A DNA stretch of 64,000 nucleotides from Mitsuokella jalaludinii DSM 13811 (GCF_000702905.1 NZ_JNKR01000004.1:1-64000), one strand, 5' to 3'. Numbered from the stretch's first letter, positions 33,672 to 42,220 are shown. The notes: a model not told the origin generated them from the sequence alone. A program made the numbers and translations.

Positions 33672-35645
33672 TTGAAGAAACAGAACTACAGATCCCTCGC
33701 TTACGCTGTGGCAATTGCCGTCAGCTGTGCGGCTGTGCCGGGCACGTCCTGGGCAGCTGAGGCGCCTGCTGCAAGTGCGCAGCCCACGTCTTCTTCCGCG
33801 GCTCCGGCAGTTCCGGAAGCTGCCAATGTCAAGGCGGATGCCGCAGCTGCTCCGGCAGAGGAAAAGGCCGCTGAGACGAAAGATACTGCCGCTGACCATT
33901 CGGCTGCCGCACAGGCGGATGCCGTTGCGACGAGCACGGTGGACGAGCGCACGCAGAACTGGGCCAAGGTGCGCCCGCAGGAGACGGCCATCGCGGACAG
34001 CATGAAGAAGTACGAGGGGCAGACTGTCGTCGAGACGGTGTTTGACGGCACTTCTTCCCTGACGGAGGGCACGGCGAAGGCCGCCATCTCGATGAAGGCC
34101 GGTGACATGTTCACCGTCAAGGGCCTCGATGCCGACCGCGACAAGATCTACAACACGGGCTACTTCTACGACATCTACCCGAGCTTCGAGAAGGTGCCGG
34201 AGGGCGTCGTCGTCACGTACCACGTGCTGGAGAACCCGATCTTGAAAGGCGTCAACCTCAGCGGCAACACGGTCGAGAGCACAGAGACGCTCCAGGGGCT
34301 CATCACCATGAAGACGGGCGAGATCCTCAACAGCCGCGAGCTCAACAAGGATGTCATGGCCATCCAGGAGCAGTACCGCCGCGACGGCTACATCCTCGCG
34401 AAGATCACGGACATGAACATCGACAAGAACGGCATCTTGAACCTCAAGGTCAACGAGGGCATCCTCGAGGGCTACAAGGTCAAGGGCAACACGAAGACGA
34501 AGGAGCGCGTCATCCTGCGCGAGATGCGCCAGAAGCCGGGCGAGCCGTTCAACTCGAAGCTCGCGCGCCGCAGCATGCAGCGCGTCTACAACCTCGGCTT
34601 CTTCGAGGATGTCAACATCAAGATGAATCCGGGCGTCGACCCGAATGCTGTCGTCATGGAGCTCGATGTCACGGAGAAGCGCACGGGCTCGTTCGGCATC
34701 GGTGCCGGCTACTCGAGCGAGGACGGCGTCCTCGGCATGGTCTCGATCGGCGACACGAACTTCCGCGGCACGGGCGATGCGATCAGCCTGACGTATGAGA
34801 AGAGCGGCGACGACACGGATGCGCACGGCTACACCTTCTCCTACCGCCGCCCGTGGCTCGACAGCAAGGAGACGGTCGGCACGTTCCGCATCTACAACCG
34901 CACGTACGAGTACGACGATTACGACACGGACGGCGACCTCAAGGAGACGTACATGCGCAAGTATACCGGCGGAGAGCTGACGTTTGGCCGCCCTGTCACG
35001 GAGTACACGACGAACTACGTGACGCTGCGCAACCGCAAGGACTCGTATGTGCGCCATGTCGATGACGGCAATATGGGCGACCGCAGCCATGATACGAAGT
35101 GGCTCGACGACAACTTCGGCACGACGCGCAGCATCACGCTCGAGCACGTCACGGATACGCGCGACAATGTCTACAACCCGATGAGCGGCAGCCGCGTGAG
35201 CTTCTCGAGCGAGTTCGCCGGCTTTGGCGGCGACTTCGACTTCCAGAAGTACACGTTCGACGGCCAGCACTACATCCGCGCCGGCCGCTCGCAGGTCTTC
35301 GCGCTGCGCGGCCGCTACGGCGTTGGCACGGGCGACATCTCGGAGTTCAACCAGTACCGTATCGGCGGCCAGGGCTCGCTGCGCGGCTACCGTGAGGACC
35401 AGTTCCGCGGCGACCGCGAGTTCCTCGGCACGATCGAGTACCGCTTCCCCGTCGTGAAGAAGGTGCAGGGCGCCATCTTCACGGATTGGGGCGGTGCCTG
35501 GGACAGCGGCCTGACGCCCGATGACCTGCACGGCAGCATCGGTGTCGGCATCTCGCTGACGACGCCGATCGGTCCGCTGCGCTTCGACTACGGCTGGGGC
35601 GATGACGGCGGCCGCGTCCACTTCAGCGTCGGCAGCTCGTTCTGA
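33672..35645 (+). CDS. bamA: Outer-membrane protein assembly factor BamA
   Basis: Inserts beta-barrel proteins into the outer membrane. In 657 residues: a signal peptide (cleavage near A28), an Ala/Pro/Glu-rich linker (about 29-95), three POTRA domains (about 115-190, 191-265, 266-342; proteobacterial BamA has five), and a 16-strand barrel domain with IGGQGSLRGYREDQF, the conserved RGF/Y loop, ending GSSF with the C-terminal phenylalanine. The TTG at 33672 is the start, after AGGAGG. It is flanked by genes for the unassigned outer-membrane protein and Skp-like chaperones. Confidence 0.95.
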   Translation: MKKQNYRSLAYAVAIAVSCAAVPGTSWAAEAPAASAQPTSSSAAPAVPEAANVKADAAAAPAEEKAAETKDTAADHSAAAQADAVATSTVDERTQNWAKVRPQETAIADSMKKYEGQTVVETVFDGTSSLTEGTAKAAISMKAGDMFTVKGLDADRDKIYNTGYFYDIYPSFEKVPEGVVVTYHVLENPILKGVNLSGNTVESTETLQGLITMKTGEILNSRELNKDVMAIQEQYRRDGYILAKITDMNIDKNGILNLKVNEGILEGYKVKGNTKTKERVILREMRQKPGEPFNSKLARRSMQRVYNLGFFEDVNIKMNPGVDPNAVVMELDVTEKRTGSFGIGAGYSSEDGVLGMVSIGDTNFRGTGDAISLTYEKSGDDTDAHGYTFSYRRPWLDSKETVGTFRIYNRTYEYDDYDTDGDLKETYMRKYTGGELTFGRPVTEYTTNYVTLRNRKDSYVRHVDDGNMGDRSHDTKWLDDNFGTTRSITLEHVTDTRDNVYNPMSGSRVSFSSEFAGFGGDFDFQKYTFDGQHYIRAGRSQVFALRGRYGVGTGDISEFNQYRIGGQGSLRGYREDQFRGDREFLGTIEYRFPVVKKVQGAIFTDWGGAWDSGLTPDDLHGSIGVGISLTTPIGPLRFDYGWGDDGGRVHFSVGSSF

Positions 35646-35691
35646 TGGGCGCGTGGCGAGAAGAGTTGCCTGAGAAAAGAAGGGATGCTTA

Positions 35692-37014
35692 TTGACGATA
35701 CAGCTTGGGCGGGGAGCCGTCGGGCAGGTATTCCTGGCCTGCCTCCTATCACTCGCCGCTATCGGCGTCTTTGCCTGCTCTGCGGCGCAGGCCGCCGGGC
35801 GGGTCGAGGCAGTGACGGCTCATGTCACTGCACCTGACGGCCTGCCGCCGCTCGTGCAGCAGCGCATGGAGACGAGCGTGCAGGTCATCTCTGAGCAGCT
35901 GTTGCTCGGCGATGACCTGCACGCCGCAGATGCTGCAGCGAAGAGCGAGATTATCCGCCAGGTCTTCGACAAGGTCCTTGTCGGCTATACTGTGCGCGAT
36001 GTCAGTCTCCAGCTCGGCGATACGGCCGAGGTCACGGTCGAGCTCTCGCCGTGGGCCGACCAGATCCGCACGATCTCGGTCGAGACGCATGTCGAGGGCA
36101 TGCCGCCTGAGGTGGAGCGCCTCGTGCGCGAGGACCTCGCGGATGTCAGCGCCGTCTTCTCGGATGCGCTCTACGGCCTGCCGGTCGCGGCGACCGACTG
36201 GACGAACGGCGTCCTCAAGCACCATCTCGAAGCTTATCTCGCGGAGCACCTGCCGGAGTTCCGCGGCGACTTCGAGGTCGAGACGGATGGCAGCGCGGCG
36301 GAAGTCAGCCTGACGGTCTACCCGCGCCTGCCCGTCGTCCGCACGGCGGACCTCTCGATGCGCTCGAGCACCATTCCGAACCTCACGCTGCTCAACCACC
36401 GCGAGCTCATGCAGGAGCAGGCCGATATGCTCGTCGGGGTTCCCGTCGCCTTTGTCGCGCGCCATCAGCACGACTTCGAGCACCTCTTCTCGGAGCGCCT
36501 CGACGCGCAGCGCGACTTCCGGGCGCTTCGCATGAAGACGACCGTGACGATCGCGCCGCAAGAGCGCATGACGGTCATGAGCCGCTCGGACTCCTCGCGC
36601 TACCGCGCGCGGCTGACGGGCTGGGTCGACATGGGGCGCAAGGAGCGCAAGTATGAGCGCGAGGTGGACAGCCTGCGCATGAGGCTCCACACCGGGTGCA
36701 TGATGACGGCGCGCGACGAGCTCTTCGCGCAGGTCGACTTCATGCCGCAGAAGGTCGACTGGGGCTGGGCGATGGGCTATAACCACCGCATCGGCATGGG
36801 CACGCGGCCAGAGATCCGCTACGACATGCGCGAGAAGCGCTTCGTGTTCGGCGCCAGGCAGGCGCTCGCGCCGCGCTGGCAGCTCCGCTACGAATACCGC
36901 TTCACCGACCATCTCGGCGAGGCAGGGCTCCTCTATCAGGTCCACGATTTCCTCGGGGTCGAGTACGTCCTCGACAAGACGCAGGGCTGGCTCCGCCTCA
37001 TCGGGAATTTCTGA
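35692..37014 (+). CDS. Predicted outer-membrane protein of unknown function, 440 residues
   Basis: I do not recognise a named family. A signal peptide (cleavage near A34, AAQA-AG) precedes two alpha/beta units (about 40-150 and 150-235) whose pattern resembles POTRA-like folds, then from about 275 a run of alternating amphipathic strands ending LRLIGNF with a terminal phenylalanine, as in outer-membrane barrels of some 8-12 strands. It sits between bamA and three skp-like genes, so a part in barrel assembly or lipid handling is likely. Start is TTG at 35692 after AGAAGGG. Its own transcription ends near the hairpin at 37021-37049. Confidence 0.8.
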   Translation: MTIQLGRGAVGQVFLACLLSLAAIGVFACSAAQAAGRVEAVTAHVTAPDGLPPLVQQRMETSVQVISEQLLLGDDLHAADAAAKSEIIRQVFDKVLVGYTVRDVSLQLGDTAEVTVELSPWADQIRTISVETHVEGMPPEVERLVREDLADVSAVFSDALYGLPVAATDWTNGVLKHHLEAYLAEHLPEFRGDFEVETDGSAAEVSLTVYPRLPVVRTADLSMRSSTIPNLTLLNHRELMQEQADMLVGVPVAFVARHQHDFEHLFSERLDAQRDFRALRMKTTVTIAPQERMTVMSRSDSSRYRARLTGWVDMGRKERKYEREVDSLRMRLHTGCMMTARDELFAQVDFMPQKVDWGWAMGYNHRIGMGTRPEIRYDMREKRFVFGARQALAPRWQLRYEYRFTDHLGEAGLLYQVHDFLGVEYVLDKTQGWLRLIGNF

Positions 37015-37020
37015 ATGCTC

Positions 37021-37063
37021 CGCAGGGGAAATCCTTGTAGACCCCTGCGAAGTCTGCTATAAT
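37021..37063 (+). promoter_or_regulatory. Internal promoter for the skp-lpxD genes overlapped by a hairpin
   Basis: TTGTAG (37035-37040), 17 bp, TGC-TATAAT (37055-37063) is a good promoter. CGCAGGGG (37021-37028) and CCCCTGCG (37042-37049) form a perfect 8-bp dyad that encloses the -35, so the element could end read-through, act as an operator, or both. Confidence 0.7.
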
Positions 37064-37101
37064 AAACGTGTTTCTTTGGAATCCAAGAAGGAGAAGATAA
37101 A

Positions 37102-37566
37102 ATGGTTACATTACAGAAAAAACAGGTCAAGATCATCAGTGTCCTCATCGCACTCGTCTTTGTCGGTTCTGTTGTCGCCCTCGCCTTGACGCAGTCTGGC
37201 TCGGGTATCGCAAGCGCAGCAAGCTCGAATGTCGGCGTCGTCGACTACCGCCAGATCGCACAGCAGAGCTCGCAGCTCCAGGATATCCAGTCCCAGATGC
37301 AGAAAGAAGTCCAGGACGCCCAGAAGGAGTTTGAGGAGAAGTCCGCAAACATGAGCGACCAGGAGAAGAACGACTACTATCAGCAGACGCAGCAGCGCCT
37401 TGCCCAGAAGAATCAGGAACTCATGGAGCCGTTCCAGAAGAGCATCGAGGATTCCGTCAAGAGCGTAGCAGAGGCTAAGGGCCTGTCTGTCGTCCTCGAG
37501 AAGAGCTCGGTTGTCTACGGCGGCCAGGATATCACGCAGGATGTCATCAAAAAGCTCAGCAAGTAA
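37102..37566 (+). CDS. Skp/OmpH-family periplasmic chaperone, paralogue 1
   Basis: 154 residues. An N-terminal hydrophobic segment (about 10-32) is either an uncleaved anchor or a signal peptide ending near SAAS. The mature part starts NVGVVDYRQIAQQS, the OmpH first strand and helix, then a charged coiled coil (about 60-125) and a closing strand with DITQDVIKKL, the OmpH end. Such proteins form trimeric jellyfish-shaped chaperones that carry unfolded barrel proteins to BamA. It is the normal Skp size. A strong promoter directly precedes it. Confidence 0.88.
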   Translation: MVTLQKKQVKIISVLIALVFVGSVVALALTQSGSGIASAASSNVGVVDYRQIAQQSSQLQDIQSQMQKEVQDAQKEFEEKSANMSDQEKNDYYQQTQQRLAQKNQELMEPFQKSIEDSVKSVAEAKGLSVVLEKSSVVYGGQDITQDVIKKLSK

Positions 37567-37592
37567 TCCTCTGAGGGTCATATGGAGCGTCG

Positions 37593-37621
37593 AGTACCGA
37601 GCGGATTTTACGCTCGGTACT
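37593..37621 (+). terminator. Intergenic hairpin between skp paralogues 1 and 2
   Basis: AGTACCGAGCG-gatttta-CGCTCGGTACT is a perfect 11-bp stem. It is not followed by a T-run, so it is more likely an mRNA-stability or attenuation element that lets paralogue 1 be made in excess over paralogue 2. Confidence 0.5.
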
Positions 37622-37643
37622 ACTTGTAAGGAGGGCAGGGCCG

Positions 37644-38807
37644 TTGGACAATCCCGATAGAACGCCAGAGAAGCCGGGCGCTGCTCCTGGAGGGAAGAGC
37701 CTCTGGCAGAAGAAGCGCAAGGAGATACTCATGGGCAGCGCCATCGCGCTCGGCCTCGTCTTCCTCGGGGCCTGGGGCATCCGCGCGCTGATGCCGGGGC
37801 ATGAACCCGTCAAACAGACGGCGGCCGCGAGCATCGGCCTCGTCGACATGCAGAAGGTCATGGAGGCACACCCCGACTACGAGAAGCTTGAGACGCTCCA
37901 GAAGGAGTACAAGAGCCTGGAGCTCTCGCTCAAGGACACAGAGAAGTTGCCCGAGATGAAGGTGGAGCCGCCGACTGTCGATGCAAAGCCGTTCGACGAT
38001 TCCGTCTGGCAGAAGAATGCCCAGACCGTCATCGGCGGCCGCTCGGAACTCGAGCGCGAGGCCAAGAAGGTCGAGAAGGCGTACCGCGAGGCCCACGAGG
38101 CCGAGTATGAGAGCCGCCGCAAGGCTGTCGACGAGGATTACCAGAACGCGATCCTCAACCTCAACATCAAGATCGACAACCAGAAGGCCATGCATCACCC
38201 TTGGACGAAGCAGCAGGAGCTCGATGAGGAGAAGGCGGGCTGGGAGAACCAGCGCGAGCTTCTCAAGGAAGAGCGCGGCATGCGCCAGCAGGAGCTCGCC
38301 AAGGCCTGGGAGCGCGAGGTGAACGCATACGTGCAGTCCGTCATGGGGCCGAAGCTCGCCAAGTGGCACGAGCAGGCCAAGACGGCGCTCGACCAGCAGA
38401 AGTCGGAATCTGTGCGCAAGCAGTCGGAAGTGCAGCAGCGCGACACCGCGGCGATGCAGCAGGAGATGCAGATGACGGCGGCCGAGCGGCTCCAGCAGCG
38501 CGCTCAGATCAAGGAGATGATGGCGCAGAAGGCCGAGGAGATCCAGGCACTCGACACGCACATCCGCAACGACATTGCGGGCAAGGCGGCCAAGATTGCC
38601 ATCCTGCATCACTTCACGATGGTCCTCGCGAATCCCGCCGAGGACCTCGCGTTCAAGCTGCCCATGGACCTGCCCGCGAGTATGAAGCCGGAGCGCTTCA
38701 TGCCTGTTGTCGGCAGTGACACCGAGGATGTCACGGACGAGCTCGTCAGCGAAGTCAGCACGTTAGAGAGCAAAGACGATGCGGACGGTTCGTCTGAGGA
38801 TTCATAG
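37644..38807 (+). CDS. Large Skp/OmpH-like coiled-coil protein, membrane-anchored, paralogue 2
   Basis: 387 residues, more than twice the usual Skp. A basic N-terminus and a membrane helix (about 29-50, no clear cleavage site) precede the OmpH-like opening IGLVDMQKVMEAHPDYEKL; a very long charged coiled coil (about 80-310) follows; the end shows FTMVLANPAEDLAF and SDTEDVTDELV, matching the closing beta strand and helix of OmpH. It probably forms a long periplasmic coiled-coil chaperone or spacer fixed to the inner membrane. The start is a TTG at 37644 with AAGGAGG upstream. The acidic tail (DDADGSSEDS) is unusual. Confidence 0.82.
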   Translation: MDNPDRTPEKPGAAPGGKSLWQKKRKEILMGSAIALGLVFLGAWGIRALMPGHEPVKQTAAASIGLVDMQKVMEAHPDYEKLETLQKEYKSLELSLKDTEKLPEMKVEPPTVDAKPFDDSVWQKNAQTVIGGRSELEREAKKVEKAYREAHEAEYESRRKAVDEDYQNAILNLNIKIDNQKAMHHPWTKQQELDEEKAGWENQRELLKEERGMRQQELAKAWEREVNAYVQSVMGPKLAKWHEQAKTALDQQKSESVRKQSEVQQRDTAAMQQEMQMTAAERLQQRAQIKEMMAQKAEEIQALDTHIRNDIAGKAAKIAILHHFTMVLANPAEDLAFKLPMDLPASMKPERFMPVVGSDTEDVTDELVSEVSTLESKDDADGSSEDS

Positions 38808-38858
38808 ATATCATCTTATCCATCACCCAACCAATCACAGAAAGAAGCGAATCACGAT

Positions 38859-39296
38859 ATGAAATTACGTAAGAAAACCGTAGGTCTTCTGGCAGCCGCC
38901 TTTGCTGCGACGATGCTCATGAGTGGCTGCGGCCAGGTCAAGATCGGCTACATCGAAGGTTCCCGCGTCATGCAGGAAGCGCCGCAGGTCAAGTCTCTCG
39001 TCGAAGAAGGCAACCAGAAGATCAACGAGGCCCGCGAGGAAGCACAGAAGTCGCTGCAGGACAACCCGGACATGAGCCAGGAGGACGCGCAGAAGGCACA
39101 GGCCGATGCACAGCGCAAGATGGCCAGCCTGAACCAGTCGTACCAGATGCAGCTGCAGCAGAAGGTCAGCGCGGCCCTGCAGGACATCGCGAAGGAGAAA
39201 AAGCTCGATGTCGTCGTGGACAGCGAGAAGGAGCAGCCGACGGCTCTGATGGGCTGTGTCGATGTGACGGATGACGTCATTGCCAAGCTGCAGTAA
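38859..39296 (+). CDS. Skp/OmpH-family lipoprotein, paralogue 3
   Basis: 145 residues. The signal peptide ends in a lipobox (LMSGC, C24 by count) so the protein is lipid-anchored. KIGYIEGSRVMQEAPQVKSL is the OmpH opening, a charged helical hairpin (about 45-110) follows, and DVTDDVIAKLQ closes the fold as in paralogue 1. A lipidated Skp is unusual; sorting to inner or outer membrane cannot be read in this lineage. It lies 14 bp before lpxD, the gene order skp-lpxD-fabZ-lpxA being common in proteobacteria too. Confidence 0.87.
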   Translation: MKLRKKTVGLLAAAFAATMLMSGCGQVKIGYIEGSRVMQEAPQVKSLVEEGNQKINEAREEAQKSLQDNPDMSQEDAQKAQADAQRKMASLNQSYQMQLQQKVSAALQDIAKEKKLDVVVDSEKEQPTALMGCVDVTDDVIAKLQ

Positions 39297-39310
39297 GGAT
39301 GTGATTTGAC

Positions 39311-40330
39311 ATGAAAAAGACCTTGCAGGAAATTGCAGAATACGTGGGCGGCCGCATCGTTGGCGATGCATCGATCGTCATCAGCGGCCTCGACAACATC
39401 GAGGGTGCCGGTGAGCACGATTTGACGTTTGCCGTCGATCCGCATATCGAGGAGGCCAAGACGTGCCGTGCGGCAGCCGTCATGCTGCCGGAGGGCGTCG
39501 CGGACTTCCCGAAGACGGCACTCTACGTCGAGGAGCCGCGCGCAGCCTTTGCGCGCCTCCTCGAGCTCTTCACGCCGAAGCTCCAGTTCCCCGCGGGCGT
39601 CAGCGAGCAGGCGCACATCGGCAAGGATGTCAAGCTCGGCAAGGATGTCGTCATCATGCCGTTCGCCGTCGTCGATGACCACGCTGTCATCGGGGACCGC
39701 GTGACGCTCTACCCGCACACCTACATCGGCCAGTACGCGGAGATCGAGGAGAACACGGTCATCTACTCGAGCGCGACGGTCCGCGAGCACTGCCACGTCG
39801 GCAAGCGCTGCGTCATCCACTGCTCCGCTGTCATCGGCTCGGACGGCTTCGGCTTCACGACGCACGAGGGCGTGCACACGAAGGTGCCGCAGGTCGGCAA
39901 CGTCGTCCTCGAGGATGATGTCGAGATCGGCGCACACGACGGAATCGACCGCGCGGCCATGGGCTCGACGGTCATCGGCCACGGCACGAAGATCGATAAC
40001 CTCGTGCACATCGGCCACAACTGCAAGATCGGGCCGAACTGCCTGATTGTCGCGCAGACGGGCATCTCGGGCTCGACGACGGTCGGCCACAACGTCACGT
40101 TCGGCGGCCAGGTCGGCACGGTCGGCCACATCAATATCGGGGCCAACTCGATCTACGCCGCGCGCTCGGGCATCATCGGCGATATGCCGGAGGGTGTCTT
40201 CTGCGCCGGCTTCCCGGTCCAGAGCCATGCGGAGTGGCTGCGCATGCAGGCTTCGATGAAGCACCTGCCGGAGATGTACAAGAAGTTCCGCCAGCTCGAG
40301 AAGAAGCTGGCCAAGTATGAGTCGAAATAA
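39311..40330 (+). CDS. lpxD: UDP-3-O-(3-hydroxyacyl)glucosamine N-acyltransferase
   Basis: Third step of lipid A synthesis: adds the N-linked hydroxyacyl chain from acyl-carrier protein. The 339-residue protein has the N-terminal uridine-binding domain (1-100, GLDNIEGAGEHDLTF), the left-handed beta-helix of hexapeptide repeats, the catalytic histidine block SDGFGFTTHEG and VHIGHNCKIGPN, and a C-terminal helix (from about 310) that binds acyl carrier. The IGAHDGIDRA segment departs slightly from the usual IGANTTIDRA. A terminator follows, splitting it from the next acyltransferase gene. Confidence 0.95.
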   Translation: MKKTLQEIAEYVGGRIVGDASIVISGLDNIEGAGEHDLTFAVDPHIEEAKTCRAAAVMLPEGVADFPKTALYVEEPRAAFARLLELFTPKLQFPAGVSEQAHIGKDVKLGKDVVIMPFAVVDDHAVIGDRVTLYPHTYIGQYAEIEENTVIYSSATVREHCHVGKRCVIHCSAVIGSDGFGFTTHEGVHTKVPQVGNVVLEDDVEIGAHDGIDRAAMGSTVIGHGTKIDNLVHIGHNCKIGPNCLIVAQTGISGSTTVGHNVTFGGQVGTVGHINIGANSIYAARSGIIGDMPEGVFCAGFPVQSHAEWLRMQASMKHLPEMYKKFRQLEKKLAKYESK

Positions 40331-40343
40331 CGCATCGTGCGCG

Positions 40344-40377
40344 AAGAAAGCCTTTCCGGGACAGGGAAGGCTTTCTT
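40344..40377 (+). terminator. Terminator after lpxD
   Basis: AAGAAAGCCTTTCC and GGGAAGGCTTTCTT form a 14-bp stem with one wobble and a GGACA-type loop; TTGCTG follows. It separates the skp-lpxD unit from the next genes, perhaps incompletely. Confidence 0.65.
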
Positions 40378-40396
40378 GCTGAAAGAGGGGAAAAGG

Positions 40397-41266
40397 ATGT
40401 TGTCATATTATCTGTTGAAGGCGGCGAGCAAGATCTGCTGCCTGCTGCCGCGCGGAGCCTGTGAGACCATCGGCCGGGCCCTGGGCGCCTTTGCCTGGAT
40501 TTTCGTGCCGAAGCGTCGCAAGAAGCTCGCGAAGGACCAGATCATGATGTGCCTCGGCGTCGGCGAGCAGGAGGCGGAGCGCCTCGCAAAGGCGAGCAGC
40601 GTCCGCTTCGGCCCGATGCTCATGGAGGTCCTGCGCTTCCCTGTCATCCGCAAGCACATCGCGGACTACGTGCGCATCGAGGGCCTCGACAAGCTCGAGC
40701 GCGGCCTCGCTCTCGGCAAGGGCTGCATTATCGCAGCGGCGCACAGCGGCAACTGGGAACTCATGGGCGGCGCCTTCGCGCAGGCCGGCATCCCGCTCGT
40801 CGGCGTCGCGATGAAACAGAAGTCGACGGGTGCCGACCGCTTCATCAACGAGTATCGCACGCTCATCGGCATGCACATCACCTACAAGACGGGCGTGCGC
40901 GAGATGTTCGCGATGCTGCAGAAGGGCTGGGCCATCGGCCTCATCATGGACCAGGACACGAACCGCCGCAGCGGCATCGTGCTTGACTTCTTCGGCAAGC
41001 CGACGAACTGTGTGCCGGGGGCTGCCTCGATGGCGCGCTTCCAGGGCGTGCCAATCTTCCCGGCCTTCATGCACCGCGACGAGCACGGCTTCCACACACT
41101 GATCGTGCAGGACCCCGTCTTTGTCGAGAAGACGAAGGACAAGCGCGAGGACATCCGCAGGACGACGCAGGTCCTGACGAAGTGCATCGAGGACCATGTG
41201 CGCCGCTACCCGGAGGAATGGTTCTGGCTGCACGACCGCTGGAAGTCCATGCGGGAAGAATACTGA
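40397..41266 (+). CDS. Lipid A secondary acyltransferase, LpxL/HtrB family (copy 1)
   Basis: 289 residues of the lysophospholipid acyltransferase superfamily. The catalytic H-x4-E is in AAHSGNWEL, followed by MKQKSTGADRFINEYR and MDQDTNRRSGIVLDFFG, the usual LpxL blocks, and WFWLHDRWK near the end. An N-terminal hydrophobic segment holds it at the inner membrane. It would add a secondary acyl chain to Kdo2-lipid IVA. The ATG at 40397 follows AGAGGGGAAAAGG; an upstream in-frame ATG falls in the terminator. A second family member is at 53237. Confidence 0.9.
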   Translation: MLSYYLLKAASKICCLLPRGACETIGRALGAFAWIFVPKRRKKLAKDQIMMCLGVGEQEAERLAKASSVRFGPMLMEVLRFPVIRKHIADYVRIEGLDKLERGLALGKGCIIAAAHSGNWELMGGAFAQAGIPLVGVAMKQKSTGADRFINEYRTLIGMHITYKTGVREMFAMLQKGWAIGLIMDQDTNRRSGIVLDFFGKPTNCVPGAASMARFQGVPIFPAFMHRDEHGFHTLIVQDPVFVEKTKDKREDIRRTTQVLTKCIEDHVRRYPEEWFWLHDRWKSMREEY

Positions 41267-41279
41267 CCTGCATCGTGAC

Positions 41280-41308
41280 TTGCATCGCAGACAATTGTTT
41301 TGTACAAT
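41280..41308 (+). promoter_or_regulatory. Promoter of the lpxC-to-lpt operon
   Basis: TTGCAT (41280-41285), 17 bp, TACAAT (41303-41308), 33 bases before lpxC. This is the only strong promoter seen between here and 58650, so it may drive most of the lipid A, Kdo and Lpt genes. Confidence 0.7.
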
Positions 41309-41341
41309 ATAAAGAGGCACATTACGGCAGGAGGTATGATT

Positions 41342-42178
41342 TTGCAGAAACAGAGAACATTGAAGACGGAAATCTCTTATACGGGCATCGGGCTGCATTC
41401 CGGCCGTGAGGTCCATGCGACGCTGAAGCCGGCACCGGAGGACACGGGCATTGTCTTCGTGCGCACGGACCTTCCGGGGGCACCGCAGATCCACGCGAAG
41501 GCGGAGAATGTCACGTCGACGCTGCGCGCGACGACGGTGGAGGAGGACGGCCACAAGGTATTCACGATCGAGCACCTCATGAGCGCCTTCCACGCGCACC
41601 GCATCGACAATGCCTATGTCGAGCTCGACTCGGAAGAGCCCCCGGTGGCTGACGGTGCCTCGCTTGTCTTCTTCGAGCTCATGGCAAAGGCCGGCATCGC
41701 AGAGCAGGCGAAGGACCGCAAGGAGATCGTCATCGACAAGGTCTACCGCATCGACGACGAGAAGACGGGCCGCTTCGTCATGGTCCTGCCGTACGACGGC
41801 TTCCGTGTGAGCTTCACATCCCTGAACCCGCACAAGCTGATCGGTGTCCAGTACGAGGATTTCCACATCGATGAGGCGGTCTACCACAAGGAGATCGCCC
41901 CGGCCCGCACGATCGCCTACGAGAAGGAGATCCAGGCGCTGCGCGAGATGGGCCTCGGCCTCGGCGGCTCGCTCGAGAACGTCATCGTCTACAACGATGA
42001 GGGCTGGCTCAATCCGCTCCACTTCGAGGATGAGCTCGTGCGCCACAAGATCCTCGACGTCATCGGTGATCTGCGCCTCGCCGGCATCATCCGCGGCCAT
42101 GTGATCGCCGCGGCATCGGGCCACGCGCTCAACACACAGCTGGCGAAGAAGATCGCTGCTGCTTATGCAAATCGGTAA
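41342..42178 (+). CDS. lpxC: UDP-3-O-acyl-N-acetylglucosamine deacetylase
   Basis: Zinc-dependent committed step of lipid A synthesis. The 278-residue protein has SYTGIGLHSGR at the N-terminus, the zinc histidine in IEHLMSAF, the catalytic HKILDVIGDL block, and SGHALNTQLAKK with the last active-site histidine. AGGAGG lies seven bases before the TTG at 41342, which I take as the start; the in-frame ATG two codons upstream is only one base from that site. fabZ follows, in the same order as in cyanobacteria and other Negativicutes. Confidence 0.95.
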   Translation: MQKQRTLKTEISYTGIGLHSGREVHATLKPAPEDTGIVFVRTDLPGAPQIHAKAENVTSTLRATTVEEDGHKVFTIEHLMSAFHAHRIDNAYVELDSEEPPVADGASLVFFELMAKAGIAEQAKDRKEIVIDKVYRIDDEKTGRFVMVLPYDGFRVSFTSLNPHKLIGVQYEDFHIDEAVYHKEIAPARTIAYEKEIQALREMGLGLGGSLENVIVYNDEGWLNPLHFEDELVRHKILDVIGDLRLAGIIRGHVIAAASGHALNTQLAKKIAAAYANR

Positions 42179-42220
42179 GAAACACATCCTGACAACGTTT
42201 TAAAGGAAGAGGGAGAAATC

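Noticed and set aside
33141-35621. 826-codon minus-strand frame opposite bamA and the proline-rich protein gene
   Set aside because: Shadow of bamA on the opposite strand; no recognisable protein features.
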